The translations under genes and the position numbers were made by a program. A stretch of DNA of 64,000 nucleotides from Salminus brasiliensis (taxonomy: Eukaryota; Chordata; Actinopteri; Characiformes; Bryconidae): contig NC_132892.1 of the NCBI RefSeq assembly GCF_030463535.1, positions 34,247,109-34,311,108 on the forward strand, written 5' to 3'. This document shows, piece after piece, positions 51,035 to 63,200 of the stretch (the stretch's first letter is position 1; every line of letters begins with the position of its first letter). Under the pieces are notes generated by a model, which did no database searches, was not told where the DNA came from, and saw nothing but the letters and a program-made list of their open reading frames with translations.

Positions 51035-52402
51035 TAGGCCTGTCACGATAACAACATTTTCTGGACGATTAATTGTCTCCTAAATTATCGCGATAAATGA
51101 TAATATTGTCATTTTAAAGACAGTACAACTTCAGTTTTGAGCACCCACTAAAGAACACATTTTCTAATGAGCTGAAATATACAGAAACAAATATGCTAAT
51201 CAATTCAGAAAAACATTACAGTTTTTTCACACTAATGACTAATGATTATGCAGCATTACACAGTGTTACACAATAGTGTTGTTTTGTGCCTTGTGTCAGA
51301 ACAATAATATAAAAGCAATACAATAACACAATTTTAACATGAAATAAATATTTAATTAAGAATAAGAACATTCAAACGTTGAACTCCAAACATTCCAATA
51401 TAAAATATTTAAATATCTTAAATAAATAAAACAAATAAAATACCACACTCTTAAAAATACCATAAACTCTTCTGAATAATAAGCCAGATCTCTTCCTACA
51501 GGTGTATTTTAATTATCGGATAAGTTCCGAGCAAGGAACACCAACATGTTTACCCTGCTTGGCTTGAGACAGGATTTCTCTGGGGTAACAATATTTCCAG
51601 CTGTGCTAAACATTCTCTCTGAGCTGGTGCTTGTTGCGCAAATGCACATATATTTTTATGCCAACTTCGCTATCAGAGGAAATCTTCCACCACATCAAGG
51701 GATCAGATGATGTATCCAAGACTTCTTCCTGGATGAACTTGGTTAGCTCTGCTTCAGCCTGAACTCTTTTTGGCACTGACACAGCCTGGCCCTGAAGACT
51801 TGTGAGTTTATATCTTCTTTTCTGAAGAAGGTCACTTAGCCTTTTCTTCTTGGGTGCTGCAGGTTCAGATCCATCGTCATCGTTTTCAGCACTGGCACTT
51901 TCTTCACTTCTTTCTTCTTCTTTCATGTTAAGTAGCTCTTGCAGAAGCTGATGTTTGACATCATCTAATACCTCTGCATCCTCCATGCTCCAAAGCCAAA
52001 GTGTTCACACAGTGCAATGTGGCTTTGAAACCAAATCCATCTTGAATTACTTCTCCAAACTTTCTTTCTGGATCTGTGTAACTTTTTTTTGCAAATTCCT
52101 ATTAGCCTCGAATATGTTCGCCAGCCAACACGCCTCCACCTGCGTCTGCCTCCTCTGTGTGCAACGCACGCGTTTCCTAACCGATAGATGTCGCTGTCTG
52201 GCCCAGATATGTCTTCGCCTTAGATAGGGAGCCGTTGAAAGAGCAGCACCGTGCGCCTTGCAGAGATCTTGCTGCGTTTTTTTCTAATTTAAACAAACTC
52301 GCGTGAAAACCAATTGGCTATTATCAGCGTCTGCTAAACTTATCGTGGACACGTCCATTTATCATATGATAAGTCGATAATGTAATTAGCAAGGCAGGCC
52401 TA
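51035..52402 (-). mobile_element. Decayed hAT-superfamily transposon with 8-bp target duplication
   Basis: Short inverted ends (taggcctgtc on the left, complement taggcctgcc on the right) are flanked by gaaagaat (51027-51034) and gaaggaat (52403-52410). This is an 8-bp target duplication with one mismatch, the hallmark size of hAT elements. The element is 1368 bp and contains only the 3' part of the transposase gene, so it is internally deleted. Confidence 0.8.
51515..51986 (-). pseudogene. hAT transposase C-terminal fragment
   Basis: The minus-strand frame begins at ATG 51986 and includes a charged region with a KKKRLSDLLQKRR basic patch, then DPLMWWKISSDSEVGIK. After a one-base frameshift near 51655 it continues KYMCICATSTSSERMFSTAG and NIVTPEKSCLKPSRVNMLVF. 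These are the W-W and SSERxFSxAGxxxxxxRxxLxxxxxxxLxFL blocks of the hAT dimerisation domain (ZBED-like). Upstream catalytic parts are absent, so it cannot encode a working transposase. Confidence 0.8.
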
Positions 52403-52640
52403 GAAGGAATGTTCATGAGCTCAGTAATGGCAGTTTATCAAACCTGGGCATCAAACCCACAACCCTTTCACTACTGAACCACCACTGCCCTACAACATTT
52501 GGTAAGATCGAACACCATACTTTCTAAATAATCCATCAGTGTGTGATTGTTTAAGAACCCAAAAGTGGCAGTTTAGTGAACCTGGGTATTGAAACAACAA
52601 CCTTGTGGACAGGATTCAGACTTTTCAAATCATTTAGTCA

Positions 52641-53690
52641 CTTCTAACCACCTTGTGACTTTAGTCACTGTTTCTGTTGAAACCCTGGCCAGTGGAGGTG
52701 TAGCAATGGAGGTGGGGAGGTGTGGGGAGGTGTGTGTGTGGGGGGGGGGGTAATTCTGATATATGTTATCAGTTCCAAATCTAAAATTGTAATTCATAGA
52801 CAGACAAAATAGCACACATTCACAGCAGCAGATTTAAACAGTGGCTGCTAGCCTAGTGGTAACAGAGGTGAGCCAGCAGCTCCTGGGAATGACTTGGCAC
52901 CCCCTGGTTGTGTCTCATATCACTGTGACATACTTTAACTTTAACAAATATAGACCAGAGATAAATGAAAGGAAAAACATCAGTCTATAATCTCTGGAAC
53001 TGCATTTCCATACTCATCAAACCACCCCGTCACTTTAGTCACTGTTCCTGATGAAAACTGGCCAGCTGAGCAGCTGTTGTAGCAAGATGGTCCTACAAGG
53101 TTATTTATGGATGGGCAACATAGCACATGCAGTTTTGCTCAAGTGGTGTGGTGGCCAGTAGCCTAGTGATAATAGAGCCAGGTGAGCCAGTATAACCTGG
53201 CAATGACTCAGCACTACTGGTTGTGCTCATGGGTAAGGCACTTAACCCAAACACCAATAGGAAGATATGCGGTTGACTGCATCAGCCATAAACAATAACA
53301 CACCCCTCCCTCTCCTGATCAACACTCAACTCCTACTTCCAGAACCCATGGACCCACTGCTTTTTATAATGTATATGATCAATGGATGATTATTTATTAG
53401 TATATAATAGTTATCCAGTTCCGTTTGGGGTTTATTTATCCAGATCTGAGTTTAATATGTAAAACAGTGACAAAGTGTGAACATATATTAAAGTGAGAAA
53501 CAAGCTTCCCTGAAGCTAAGAAATTAAAAATAACGATCCAACCTTAATTAAATTTCAAATCAAGAAAAATATCACTGTAGTTTTAATATAAAAATATTTA
53601 TTTTAGGTTGTTGTTATGATGTTTGTATACTGTGTGTTTATATGTTTAGAAAAAGATTATACATATATATTGTTGCTGTCATGCAATCTC
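52641..53690. other. Repeat-derived intergenic stretch
   Basis: Two similar blocks ('gctagcctagtggtaacaga' near 52850; 'gtagcctagtgataatagag' near 53160), each preceded by 'gtcactgtttctg.tgaaa', suggest a further SINE-like pair. A G-run lies at 52739-52750. No gene seen. Confidence 0.4.
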
Positions 53691-53693
53691 TCT

Positions 53694-54263
53694 ACTTTCA
53701 CTTTTCTCTGGAATCTGGATGTTTTTTTAAATGTTTTTTTGTTTTTTATATAATAAAATTTCATGATGAATGGACCAATAGAAATGCTCCAAAATAACTC
53801 ATAATACAATCTTTTTACATTGACTTTCATCTAAAGTTATAAGCAATATGAGGTTTTTGTGTGACAATAATGATCATCACTCTCAAACGAAACCCCATAT
53901 CTGTATAAATGCATGTACATCTCATGTAATGTAAAAAGTAATTGTTTCAAGTGCTTAATTCTGATTGTTTCATGAATGTTTGTTTTTCACTTATTTTCAC
54001 AAAAAAACATTTAGTACAAAAATGAAATAAATATTAAGTTTTATTTTTGTTGGAAGTATTGTATTAAATTAAAATAAATTAAATGACAAATTATGTGAAA
54101 AACACAAATCTCCAAAATGGCAGCTTTACCTGAGAAGAAAACCTTCTTAACTTTTAATGGAAGTCAATGTAAAAAGACTGTATTCAGAGTCATTTTGGAG
54201 CATTTCTATTTGTCCATTCATCACCAAACTGCCAGATTCACATTAAGGAGAAAGTGAAAATGG
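53694..54263. repeat. Long inverted repeat (MITE-like), arms 53694-53840 and 54147-54263
   Basis: The left arm reads 'gaatggaccaatagaaatgc', 'tccaaaataactcataatac' and 'ttttacattgactttcat'; the right arm is its diverged reverse complement ('aatggaagtcaatgtaaaaa', 'ttttggagcatttctatttg'). The spacer is about 300 bp. Single arms recur at 49171-49285 and 59805-59960. Confidence 0.75.
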
Positions 54264-54297
54264 CAAAAATTTAAATGCAAGGTTATTGTGTCAGCCA

Positions 54298-54436
54298 TAC
54301 AAGAATTCAAGAATATGCACGGCAAATTTGCCAGTGTTAAATCAACACTGTTATAAAATTAACATTAATGACATTAAAGCTAACAGTGATGATTTAATAC
54401 TGGCAAGTCTGCTGTGTGTATCCTTGAATTCTTGTA
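54298..54436. mobile_element. Palindromic MITE of about 140 bp
   Basis: Arms 54298-54344 and 54391-54436 are inverted copies starting tacaagaattcaag and reaching 'ttgccagt.ttaaatca'. They match at roughly 40 of 47 positions, with all differences being transitions. It would fold into a hairpin with a 46-base loop. Confidence 0.75.
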
Positions 54437-54499
54437 TTTTATATAACTTTACATATTTGAATGTGTATTTTTGTCTTTTGTGCTATATTGTATGTTAAT

Positions 54500-56189
54500 A
54501 TTTATGTTTATCTGCCACTAAAATTAACCACAAACTAAACATTTCTCTGTGTATGGTGTGATTTGTGACTTGTGAAGGATGTGAATGTGAAACCTCTAAG
54601 CACATGTGGCAGGTGTTTTCAGATGTGAAAAGTAGATCTTGAGTTTTCTTATGTTTTCATCTTTATCCCCATTAAAAACAACAATAACAGGTTTTCTAAT
54701 TTTAATTTTAATTAAGCCTGGAAAAGACAACAGTACCTATTCAGGGTCTGACCCTGAGCTTCATTGGGAGTGCAACGTTAAGACAATAAGCATTTCTATG
54801 ATAAAAAAAAATGCAAAAAGCTAAAAATCAATTACAAAAATTCCTGCATAAAATTCTCCCCAGTGATATAGAAAGTCTTAAAAAATAAAAAACTGTAAAT
54901 ATAGAATGAATAACATTTTCAGTTGAAACTAACATTTCTTACACTAAGACAATGAGAATGAAAGTGCTCTGATAAAAATAAAAATCAATTTCATTAAAAT
55001 AACAACAGTTAAAGAAACAAAAATTCAATTAGACAGCAATATTGAAACACATAAAAAGACTATTTAGCATGTAATGAGGAAGAGCTGAACTGAATTGTGC
55101 TCATGTGGATTTCCCCTCCCTTTGAAATTTGTGAGCAGTGTCCTCCGACACTGACCACTTCACATAACAAAACCTTAAAAGAGGTATTACATTATATCAA
55201 ATGTAAAATGCACATTTATATAAAATGCACATGTATAATAAACCTTCACAATTGCATATAAAGTAGAAAGGCAGGTGCTCGAGTCATTGTACAGAAATCG
55301 GTAACGTCTTTAATAGATAGCTAGCAAAGTAACACAGTTAAAGTGTAGATAGATTTTTCAACCTAGAAAATATGGTAGATTTGCTCACATTTGCAATATT
55401 GAAACAATATGTGTTTTACAATAAATAAATTTGTCAATTTCTTTAAGCACTTAAAAGCTTGTCTCTGGTTATGTTTCTGTTCTGTTTGTTGTGTCAAAAG
55501 TACCGTTAACATCCTGTTTACACATCAGAATTAGTATAATTGTATTAGCAATGCAATTACTGCTGTACAATAACTGCAATACATCAGCTCAGAAGAATAA
55601 AGTCACTGACAGGAATAGCTAATCTGTTGTTATCATCCTCCTCCTCATCATCGCTCTACACTAATATTACAGTAAACCATTAAGCTAAAAATGGTTATGG
55701 CTGTTTTTATATAATTCCAAAAATTCTGAATGGAAAACAAGGCCTTTGGAAACAAGTGTAAGCTGCCCTTTTGAGTCAGCGACCATAAAACCTCTCTGAC
55801 TGGCTCTGAGAGGATGAAGCTCTGCCCATTATTCGCTAAGACAGTGGTCGGACGGTACGTTTGGAGACCCTAACAGTGTTTTAATAGTACATCAGACTCT
55901 TTAAATTAAACAGAAGTTTGTTCCACGATTGGGCCCTTTAGGTCTCCTCCTACATCTAGATCTAGTAAGCTAATGACAAACTCACTAGGAAAAAGCACAG
56001 TTGTCGTATGAAGCCGCTGTATTCCATAGGTCTGTCGCTATTGGCCGAACGGAAGACGTGCCAGAGACCTTATAGGCTGCTGTAAATACAGGCAAGAAGA
56101 AGTCTTTAGCTGTTGAGTCCTCTTGTTTCAGGAAAAAGAAACACAGCTTGAAATGTAGCACTTGCAAAGCTCAGCATTTGGTGAGATCT
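54500..56189. other. AT-rich spacer downstream of the adhesion GPCR
   Basis: No supported exon; includes the 3' UTR of the receptor near 56.19 kb. The minus-strand frame 55985-56167 has no domain. No canonical minus-strand AATAAA was found within about 1 kb of the stop codon. Confidence 0.4.
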
Positions 56190-58201
56190 TCATATCTGTG
56201 ACTCTCCTGTACTTGGGGCACTCTTGAGAGGTCTCTGAAAAGGTGAAACATCAGATGCTAGGTTTAAAAATTGGACAAACATCAGATGCTATATTTAAAA
56301 ATTGGACAAACATCAGATGCTATATTTAAAAATTGGACAAACATCAGATGCTATATTTAAAAATTGGTCAAACATCAGATGCGATGTTTAAATTGGTCAA
56401 ACATCAGATGCTATGTTTAAATTGGTCAAACATCAGATGCTATGTTTAAAAATTGGTCAAACATCAGATGCTATGTTTAAATTGGTCAAACATCAGATGC
56501 GATGTTTAAATTGGTCAAACATCAGATGCTATGTTTAAATTGGTCAAACATCAGATGCTATGTTTAAATTGGTCAAACATCAGATGCGATGTTTAAATTG
56601 GTCAAACATCAGATGCGATGTTTAAAAATTGGTCAAACATCAGATGCGATGTTTAAATTGGTCAAAGATCAGATGCGATGTTTAAATTGGACAAACATCA
56701 GAAGCTATGTTTAAAAATTGGTCAAACATCAGAAGCTATGGTTAAAAATTGGTCAAACATCAGATGCTATGCTTAAAAATTGGACAAACATCAAATGCTA
56801 TGTTTAAAAATTGGACAAACATCAGATGCTTTGTTTAAAAATTGGTTGAACATTAGATACTATGTTTAAAAATTGGACAAACATCAGATGCTACGTTTAA
56901 ATTGGTCAAACGTCAAATGCTATGTTTAAAAATCAGTTGAACAGCAAATCCAATATTTTAAAATTGGTCAAATACCAAATGCTATGCTTTACAATTGGTC
57001 AAACGTCAAATGCTATGTTTTTAAATTGGTCAAAGTTAAATGCTACTTTTAAAAATTGTTTGAACATCAATGCCATATTTAAAATTTGGTCAAATACCAA
57101 ATGCTTAAATGGACTAACATCAAACATTATGCTTAAAAATTGGCTGAACATCAAATACTATATTAAAAAAATAAGATAACGTAAAATGCTATGCTTATAA
57201 ATTAAATAAAAGTTAAAATGCTTTACTGAAAAATTGGTCAAACATTTAAATCCTATATTTAAAGAATTGTCAAATGCCAAATGCTATGATTACAAATTGC
57301 CAGCTTTTGTGCACAAAACCTCCCACAAATTTTGACAATGTAAACTAAAGTCCCCAAAACAACAAACACCCATCTACCCTGGCTCTTCTGGTATTCTTGC
57401 AATTTTCAGGACATTATATCCAGGCATGGACTTTCCACATAGGCATGCAGGTGCAAATCTGAGCACCCAGATCACGTCAGGAGGCGGTCATGTGTCGGCC
57501 AGATGTTAAACAAATGTACATAAAAAACATCCACACACATTTACTGACTGCTGCTGGGGTTTCATCTTGGAAGGGTGAAACTTTTTAAAAGTCTAAAGAA
57601 AACCTTATCTTGACCGAACGATTCTTTGCATGGTTCCTCACACACAGTAAAGCATACCTGACTGTTACTGGATTGGTTGGTGCTGAATTCAGAGTATCTC
57701 TTCTTTTGTGGTGTGCAGACTCCACCGCACAGCTTGCTATACTCTTGTCTAATCTGAAGGGGGTGACAGAGAACAAATCACATTAGAAAAATGTTGAAAG
57801 ACCTCCATCATATACAAGGAAGCGTCAATAAAAAATGATACATATTTATATCCGGGTCGTTTACATCAGCGCGGTCCTCTGTTTAGATGTTTGACTGAAT
57901 GTAGATATTAATGTTTACATAATAAATCAATTATTCTATTTAAAATAAAAATGAAGGAAGATTCAGCAGTGTATGATGAGTTTGTGTGTGTGAGTGTGGT
58001 AGACTTACTGTTTTGCTCATTAAGCAGTGCATGATGAAGATTAGCGCCCCCTGCAGGCTGTTGAGCAGAGTAAAGAGATACAGCATAACCACAGTGCCCT
58101 GTTCCTGAAACAGGAAGCAGCCAAACACCCACATCCCTCCTAGCACACAGAGCTGAGCCACGGCCGTCACCACGAACATCCTGCAGAGCGAGAGAGAGAG
58201 A

Positions 58202-58245
<44 letters not shown>

Positions 58246-58276
58246 TCTTATAATATTACATAATATAGTTTACATA

Positions 58277-58333
<57 letters not shown>

Positions 58334-58503
58334 TGTATAACCTGAGTTTCTTGAGCTTGGAGAGATCCGGGTTCAGGCTGGAGAATTTTCCCGCCAGTTT
58401 CCAGACGGTGATGACGAAGAAGAAGCTGTTGAGGATGATGATGATGCAGACAGGTGCGAAGAAGCTCCAGATAAAATCTTCTTCAAGAGAGAGCCAGCAG
58501 CTG

Positions 58504-58536
<33 letters not shown>

Positions 58537-58816
58537 TGTTAGGGCATGTGCATTAACCCCTTAAACCCCAGCTTTTTTTATTTTGAATCCTTTACAGCCT
58601 GAACCAACCAATAACTATTAATAAATATTAATATAATATTATTATATTACATTTATTTATTGAATTATAGATCAGGAATTCTTGGCTGAGTAATTCCAAA
58701 CATAAAGGTCTGTGTGTATTATTCTGGGGCATGCAGTACAATTATTCTTTATTTAATTTACTATATATTATTGTTATTATGAATAAATTATTGAATATTG
58801 ATTTATGGTCATTAAA

Positions 58817-58858
<42 letters not shown>

Positions 58859-59077
58859 TGGCGGTCTGTTCCATATCCTTTAGGGTAAGCAATGGAGGAA
58901 ATGATGACTATGGCCAAAGGGACTCCGTATCCCACGGCAACCATGTAGAGGGGCCGGAGGGTGGTGTGGAAAACTTTGACCACCATCCGATAGAGCTGGA
59001 CCCCATCTAACAGCATCCAGCAGAACGCCGAGAGGAAGAAGAAGTGTAACAGTCCGGCTACTATCGCACACCCGACC

Positions 59078-59162
<85 letters not shown>

Positions 59163-59633
59163 CAGAGAGAGAAAGAGACTATTTAATATTTAAAATGTAC
59201 AAGAATATAAAATATATACATAAGGGGAAAGGAGGCACATTATTAATGCTAATGCTTTTATCATTTAATAAAAATATGATAATTAAGTTACATAATGTTG
59301 TACAATGTAAATATGAATATAAAAAACTTTTTTTGTTGTTGTTGTTTTGGAACAAGAAGTAGTGAATAAATAAACAGAAATCTTATCTGCCCCTATACTT
59401 TATCACTTTTTTATTTTATTTATTTTAACTTTATATATACATTTTAATAAGAACTTCACTGTCATTCATAAATGACTTTATTTGATGTTTCTGCCATTAT
59501 ATGAAACTTGATCAATTCTACACTATTCTCACAATGCTCTATCAACCTTTTGATGCACAATTGTTTTAAAGTTTACAAAAATGCTTTAAATATTACTTGT
59601 ATCGATCATTGTATTCATTATTTAATAAAATGC

Positions 59634-59684
<51 letters not shown>

Positions 59685-59960
59685 AACCGGTCTATTGTGT
59701 ATTTATTTGTTGATATTTAAGTATATTTAATGACCTATAGTACAGTTTTATATAGAAAATTAACCTCTAATTTAATTATTAATCAAACATATTATCACCA
59801 ACCCTGCATCTCTATCTCTGCCTTTTTCACTTTTCTCCATAATGTGAATCTGCAGTTGATCTTTATACTGTATTAGAATTTCATGAAGAACGGACCAATA
59901 GAAATGCTCCAAAATGACCTGTAATAAAATCTTTTACATTGACTTCCATTGAAAGTTAAG

Positions 59961-60000
<40 letters not shown>

Positions 60001-60196
60001 TTTGTTCTTGGTGCTGGTTATGAAGAAGAGGAAGAGGAAGTCAGCGATGAAGAGGGACAAACAGAGGTGTAGGTGGATGGTGGTGCGAGTGCCCTTGATG
60101 GAGCGGCACAACCAGAACGTCAGAATACACACCACCAAACACACCAGCGAGAGAGAGAGACCGATCTGAGTGATCAACGTCAGCTCGAAGGAGTCC

Positions 60197-60237
<41 letters not shown>

Positions 60238-63200
60238 TGTTATTGTACTCCAGTATAGTACACATTTCAGCATAGTGCACACTCTACCATAGTTCACTTG
60301 ATGAAGTACACACTTCAGTGTAGTACACAGAACCTAATAAGTCCAAACGGAAAGGTGTATCTGAGGAATGTAAATGAGCTTCACCTTGATTGGGTAGAGC
60401 GCCATTAGAACCGCAAAGCTGCTCAGGTGAGACCAGGAGCACACAGCATGAGTGGCATTAAACTCCGCCTTCACACAGCCCTGCCCTGACCAAATCCCTT
60501 TACCCTGAGACTCGTCCCAGTACATACAGCTGTAGTTCAAATGCTCAGACACCGCCCCCTCCTGGAGAGAGAGAGAGAACGAGTGCAGAAAGTGATGAGG
60601 ACTCGACCATGAAAAGAAAAAAGAGTCAGGCAGGTCATTTACATTTAAAGAGCAGAATGAAATGTCCTTATTAAAAATAGGACAAATGTGGAAGTCTGAA
60701 TCTTGGAATGTTTGATCAAAGTCTTGGAGTTTGTGGTCAAATGTTTGGAAAATCTGATCAAAGGTTTAAAATCTTTGTTGAACTGTTTGAAATCTTGGAA
60801 TGTTGGGGTCCCCTTTTGTAAGTCTCTAAAGTGTCTTTAATGTCAAAGTTCAAAGATCAGACGATACAAAGTTGTTTGGAGGTTGTTAATCATGGTGATG
60901 GTTTTGCTGCCAGCCTGAATATTTTAAATACATGCAAAAATGCCACACCTGTAAACTGAAATCTACAGTAAGACAGAAGGTGCAGAAGCCATAATTGTTT
61001 ACCTGCAAGTGTTTGAAGGTGAGTGTAACGGGTTCAGGCAGGTTTTGAGTCTGTGTGTTACTGACGAGTGCAGTCACCACTCTGGAATTGAGCTGGTATG
61101 AGGCGTTCCTGCCTTGGGGATCCGGATCCTTCAGGATGGAAGTGCTGGTGGAGTTTAGACCTTTATAACTGACCAAAGCCACGTAGGCAAAACCTGGATA
61201 TTCTTCTCCACAAGCTGTTTTCCAGCTGATGTTCAGATGAACGTCGTCGGTGTCCAGAATCACACTGCCATTGGGCGGAGTCACATCCTTTTTTACTGCG
61301 AGCCACGCCTCTGTGTGAAATAATCACCATGACAACCCATTAATTTTTAAAGGATATTTAAAGGACACCTCAGTGTATATCACAATACCTACATTTAGAT
61401 CTTTATGAATATTCACCCTAATGAGAGACTGCAGCTCCTCCTCCTCAGTGTATATCACAATACCTACATTTAGAGCGTTATTAATATTCACCCTAATGAG
61501 AGACTGCAGCTCCTCCTCCTCAGTGTATATCACAATACCTACATTTAGAGCGTTATTAATATTCACCCTAATGAGAGACTGCAGCTCCTCCTCCTCAGTG
61601 TATATCACAATACCTACATTTAGAGCGTTATTAATATTCACCCTAATGAGAGACTGCAGCTCCTCCTCCTCAGTGTATATCACAATACCTACATTTAGAG
61701 CGTTATTAATATTCACCCTAATGAGAGACTGTAGCTCCGCCTCCTCAGTGTATATCACAGTACCTACATTTAGAGCGTTATTAATATTCACCCTAATGAG
61801 AGACTGTAGCTCCGCCTCCTCAGTGTATATCACAATACCTACATTTAGAGCGTTATTAATATTCACCCTAATGAGAGACTGCAGCTCCTCCTCCTCAGTG
61901 TATATCACAATACCTACATTTAGAGCGTTATTAATATTCACCCTAATGAGAGACTGCAGCTCCTCCTCCTCAGTGTATATCACAATACCTACATTTAGAG
62001 CGTTATTAATATTCACCCTAATGAGAGACTGCAGCTCCTCCTCCTCAGTGTATATCACAATACCTACATTTAGAGCGTTATTAATATTCACCCTAATGAG
62101 AGACTGCAGCTCCGCCTCCTCAGTGTATATCACAATACCTACATTTAGAGCGTTATTAATATTCACCCTAATGAGAGACTGCAGCTCCGCCTCCTCAGTG
62201 TATATCACAATACCTACATTTAGAGCGTTATTAATATTCACCCTAATGAGAGACTGTAGCTCCGCCTCCTCAGTGTATATCACAATACCTACATTTAGAG
62301 CGTTATTAATATTCACCCTAATGAGAGACTGTAGCTCCGCCTCCTCAGTGTATATCACAATACCTACATTTAGAGCGTTATTAATATTCACCCTAATGAG
62401 AGACTGTAGCTCCGCCTCCTCAGTGTATATCACAATACCTACATTTAGAGCGTTATTAATATTCACCCTAATGAGAGACTGTAGCTCCGCCTCCTCAGTG
62501 TATATCACAATACCTACATTTAGAGCCTTATTAATATTCACCCTAATGAGAGACTGTAGCTCCGCCTCCTCAGTGTATATCACAATACCTACATTTAGAG
62601 CCTTATTAATATTCACCCTAATGAGAGACTGCAGCTCCTCCTCCTCAGTGTATATCACAGTACCTACATTTAGAGCGTTATTAATTATTATTCACCCTAA
62701 TGAGTGACTGTAGCTCCGCCTCCTCAGTGTATATTACAATACCTACATTTAGAGCGTTATTAATATTCACCCTAATGAGAGACTGCAGCTCCTCCTCCTC
62801 AGTGTATATCACAGTACCTACATTTAGAGCGTTATTAATTATTATTCACCCTAATGAGTGACTGTAGCTCCGCCTCCTCAGTGTATATCACAATACCTAC
62901 ATTTAGAGCGTTATTAATATTCACTCTAATGAGAGACTGTAGCTCCTCCTCCTCAGTGTATATCACAATACCTACATTTAGAGCGTTATTAATATTCACC
63001 CTAATGAGAGACTGCAGCTCCTCCTCCTCAGTGTATATCACAGTACCTACATTTAGAGCGTTATTAATTATTATTCACCCTAATGAGTGACTGTAGCTCC
63101 GCCTCCTCAGTGTATATCACAATACCTACATTTAGAGCCTTATTAATATTCACCCTAATGAGAGACTGTAGCTCCTCCTCCTCAGTGTATATCACAATAC

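Larger units (their letters stand above)
49820..52640. repeat. Old tandem array of SINE-like 150-170 bp modules, split by a hAT element
   Basis: Diverged units each hold 'ttcagttggtgtttgctgaa', 'cagtggcagtttagcaaacc', 'tgggtatcaaacccacaacc', 'ctctgaacagcaacccagca', 'ttctaaccactgaaccacca' and 'ctgccctacat'. Six or more units lie at 49820-50745, one at about 50905-51020, and more at 52411-52620 beyond the hAT insertion. The 'aaacccacaaccct...accactgccct' part matches the tail of the SINE-like element at 44310. A different repeat (agtaaaagta type) interrupts at about 50745-50895. Confidence 0.7.

Noticed and set aside
56249-57290. CRISPR-like regular repeats
   Set aside because: Units are contiguous with no unique spacers, in a vertebrate intron; this is a minisatellite.
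61324-62707. Frames of 444 (minus) and 428 (plus) codons with 25-residue repeats
   Set aside because: The 75-bp minisatellite is stop-free by unit length. It lies in an intron of adgre5, and both strands are equally open.
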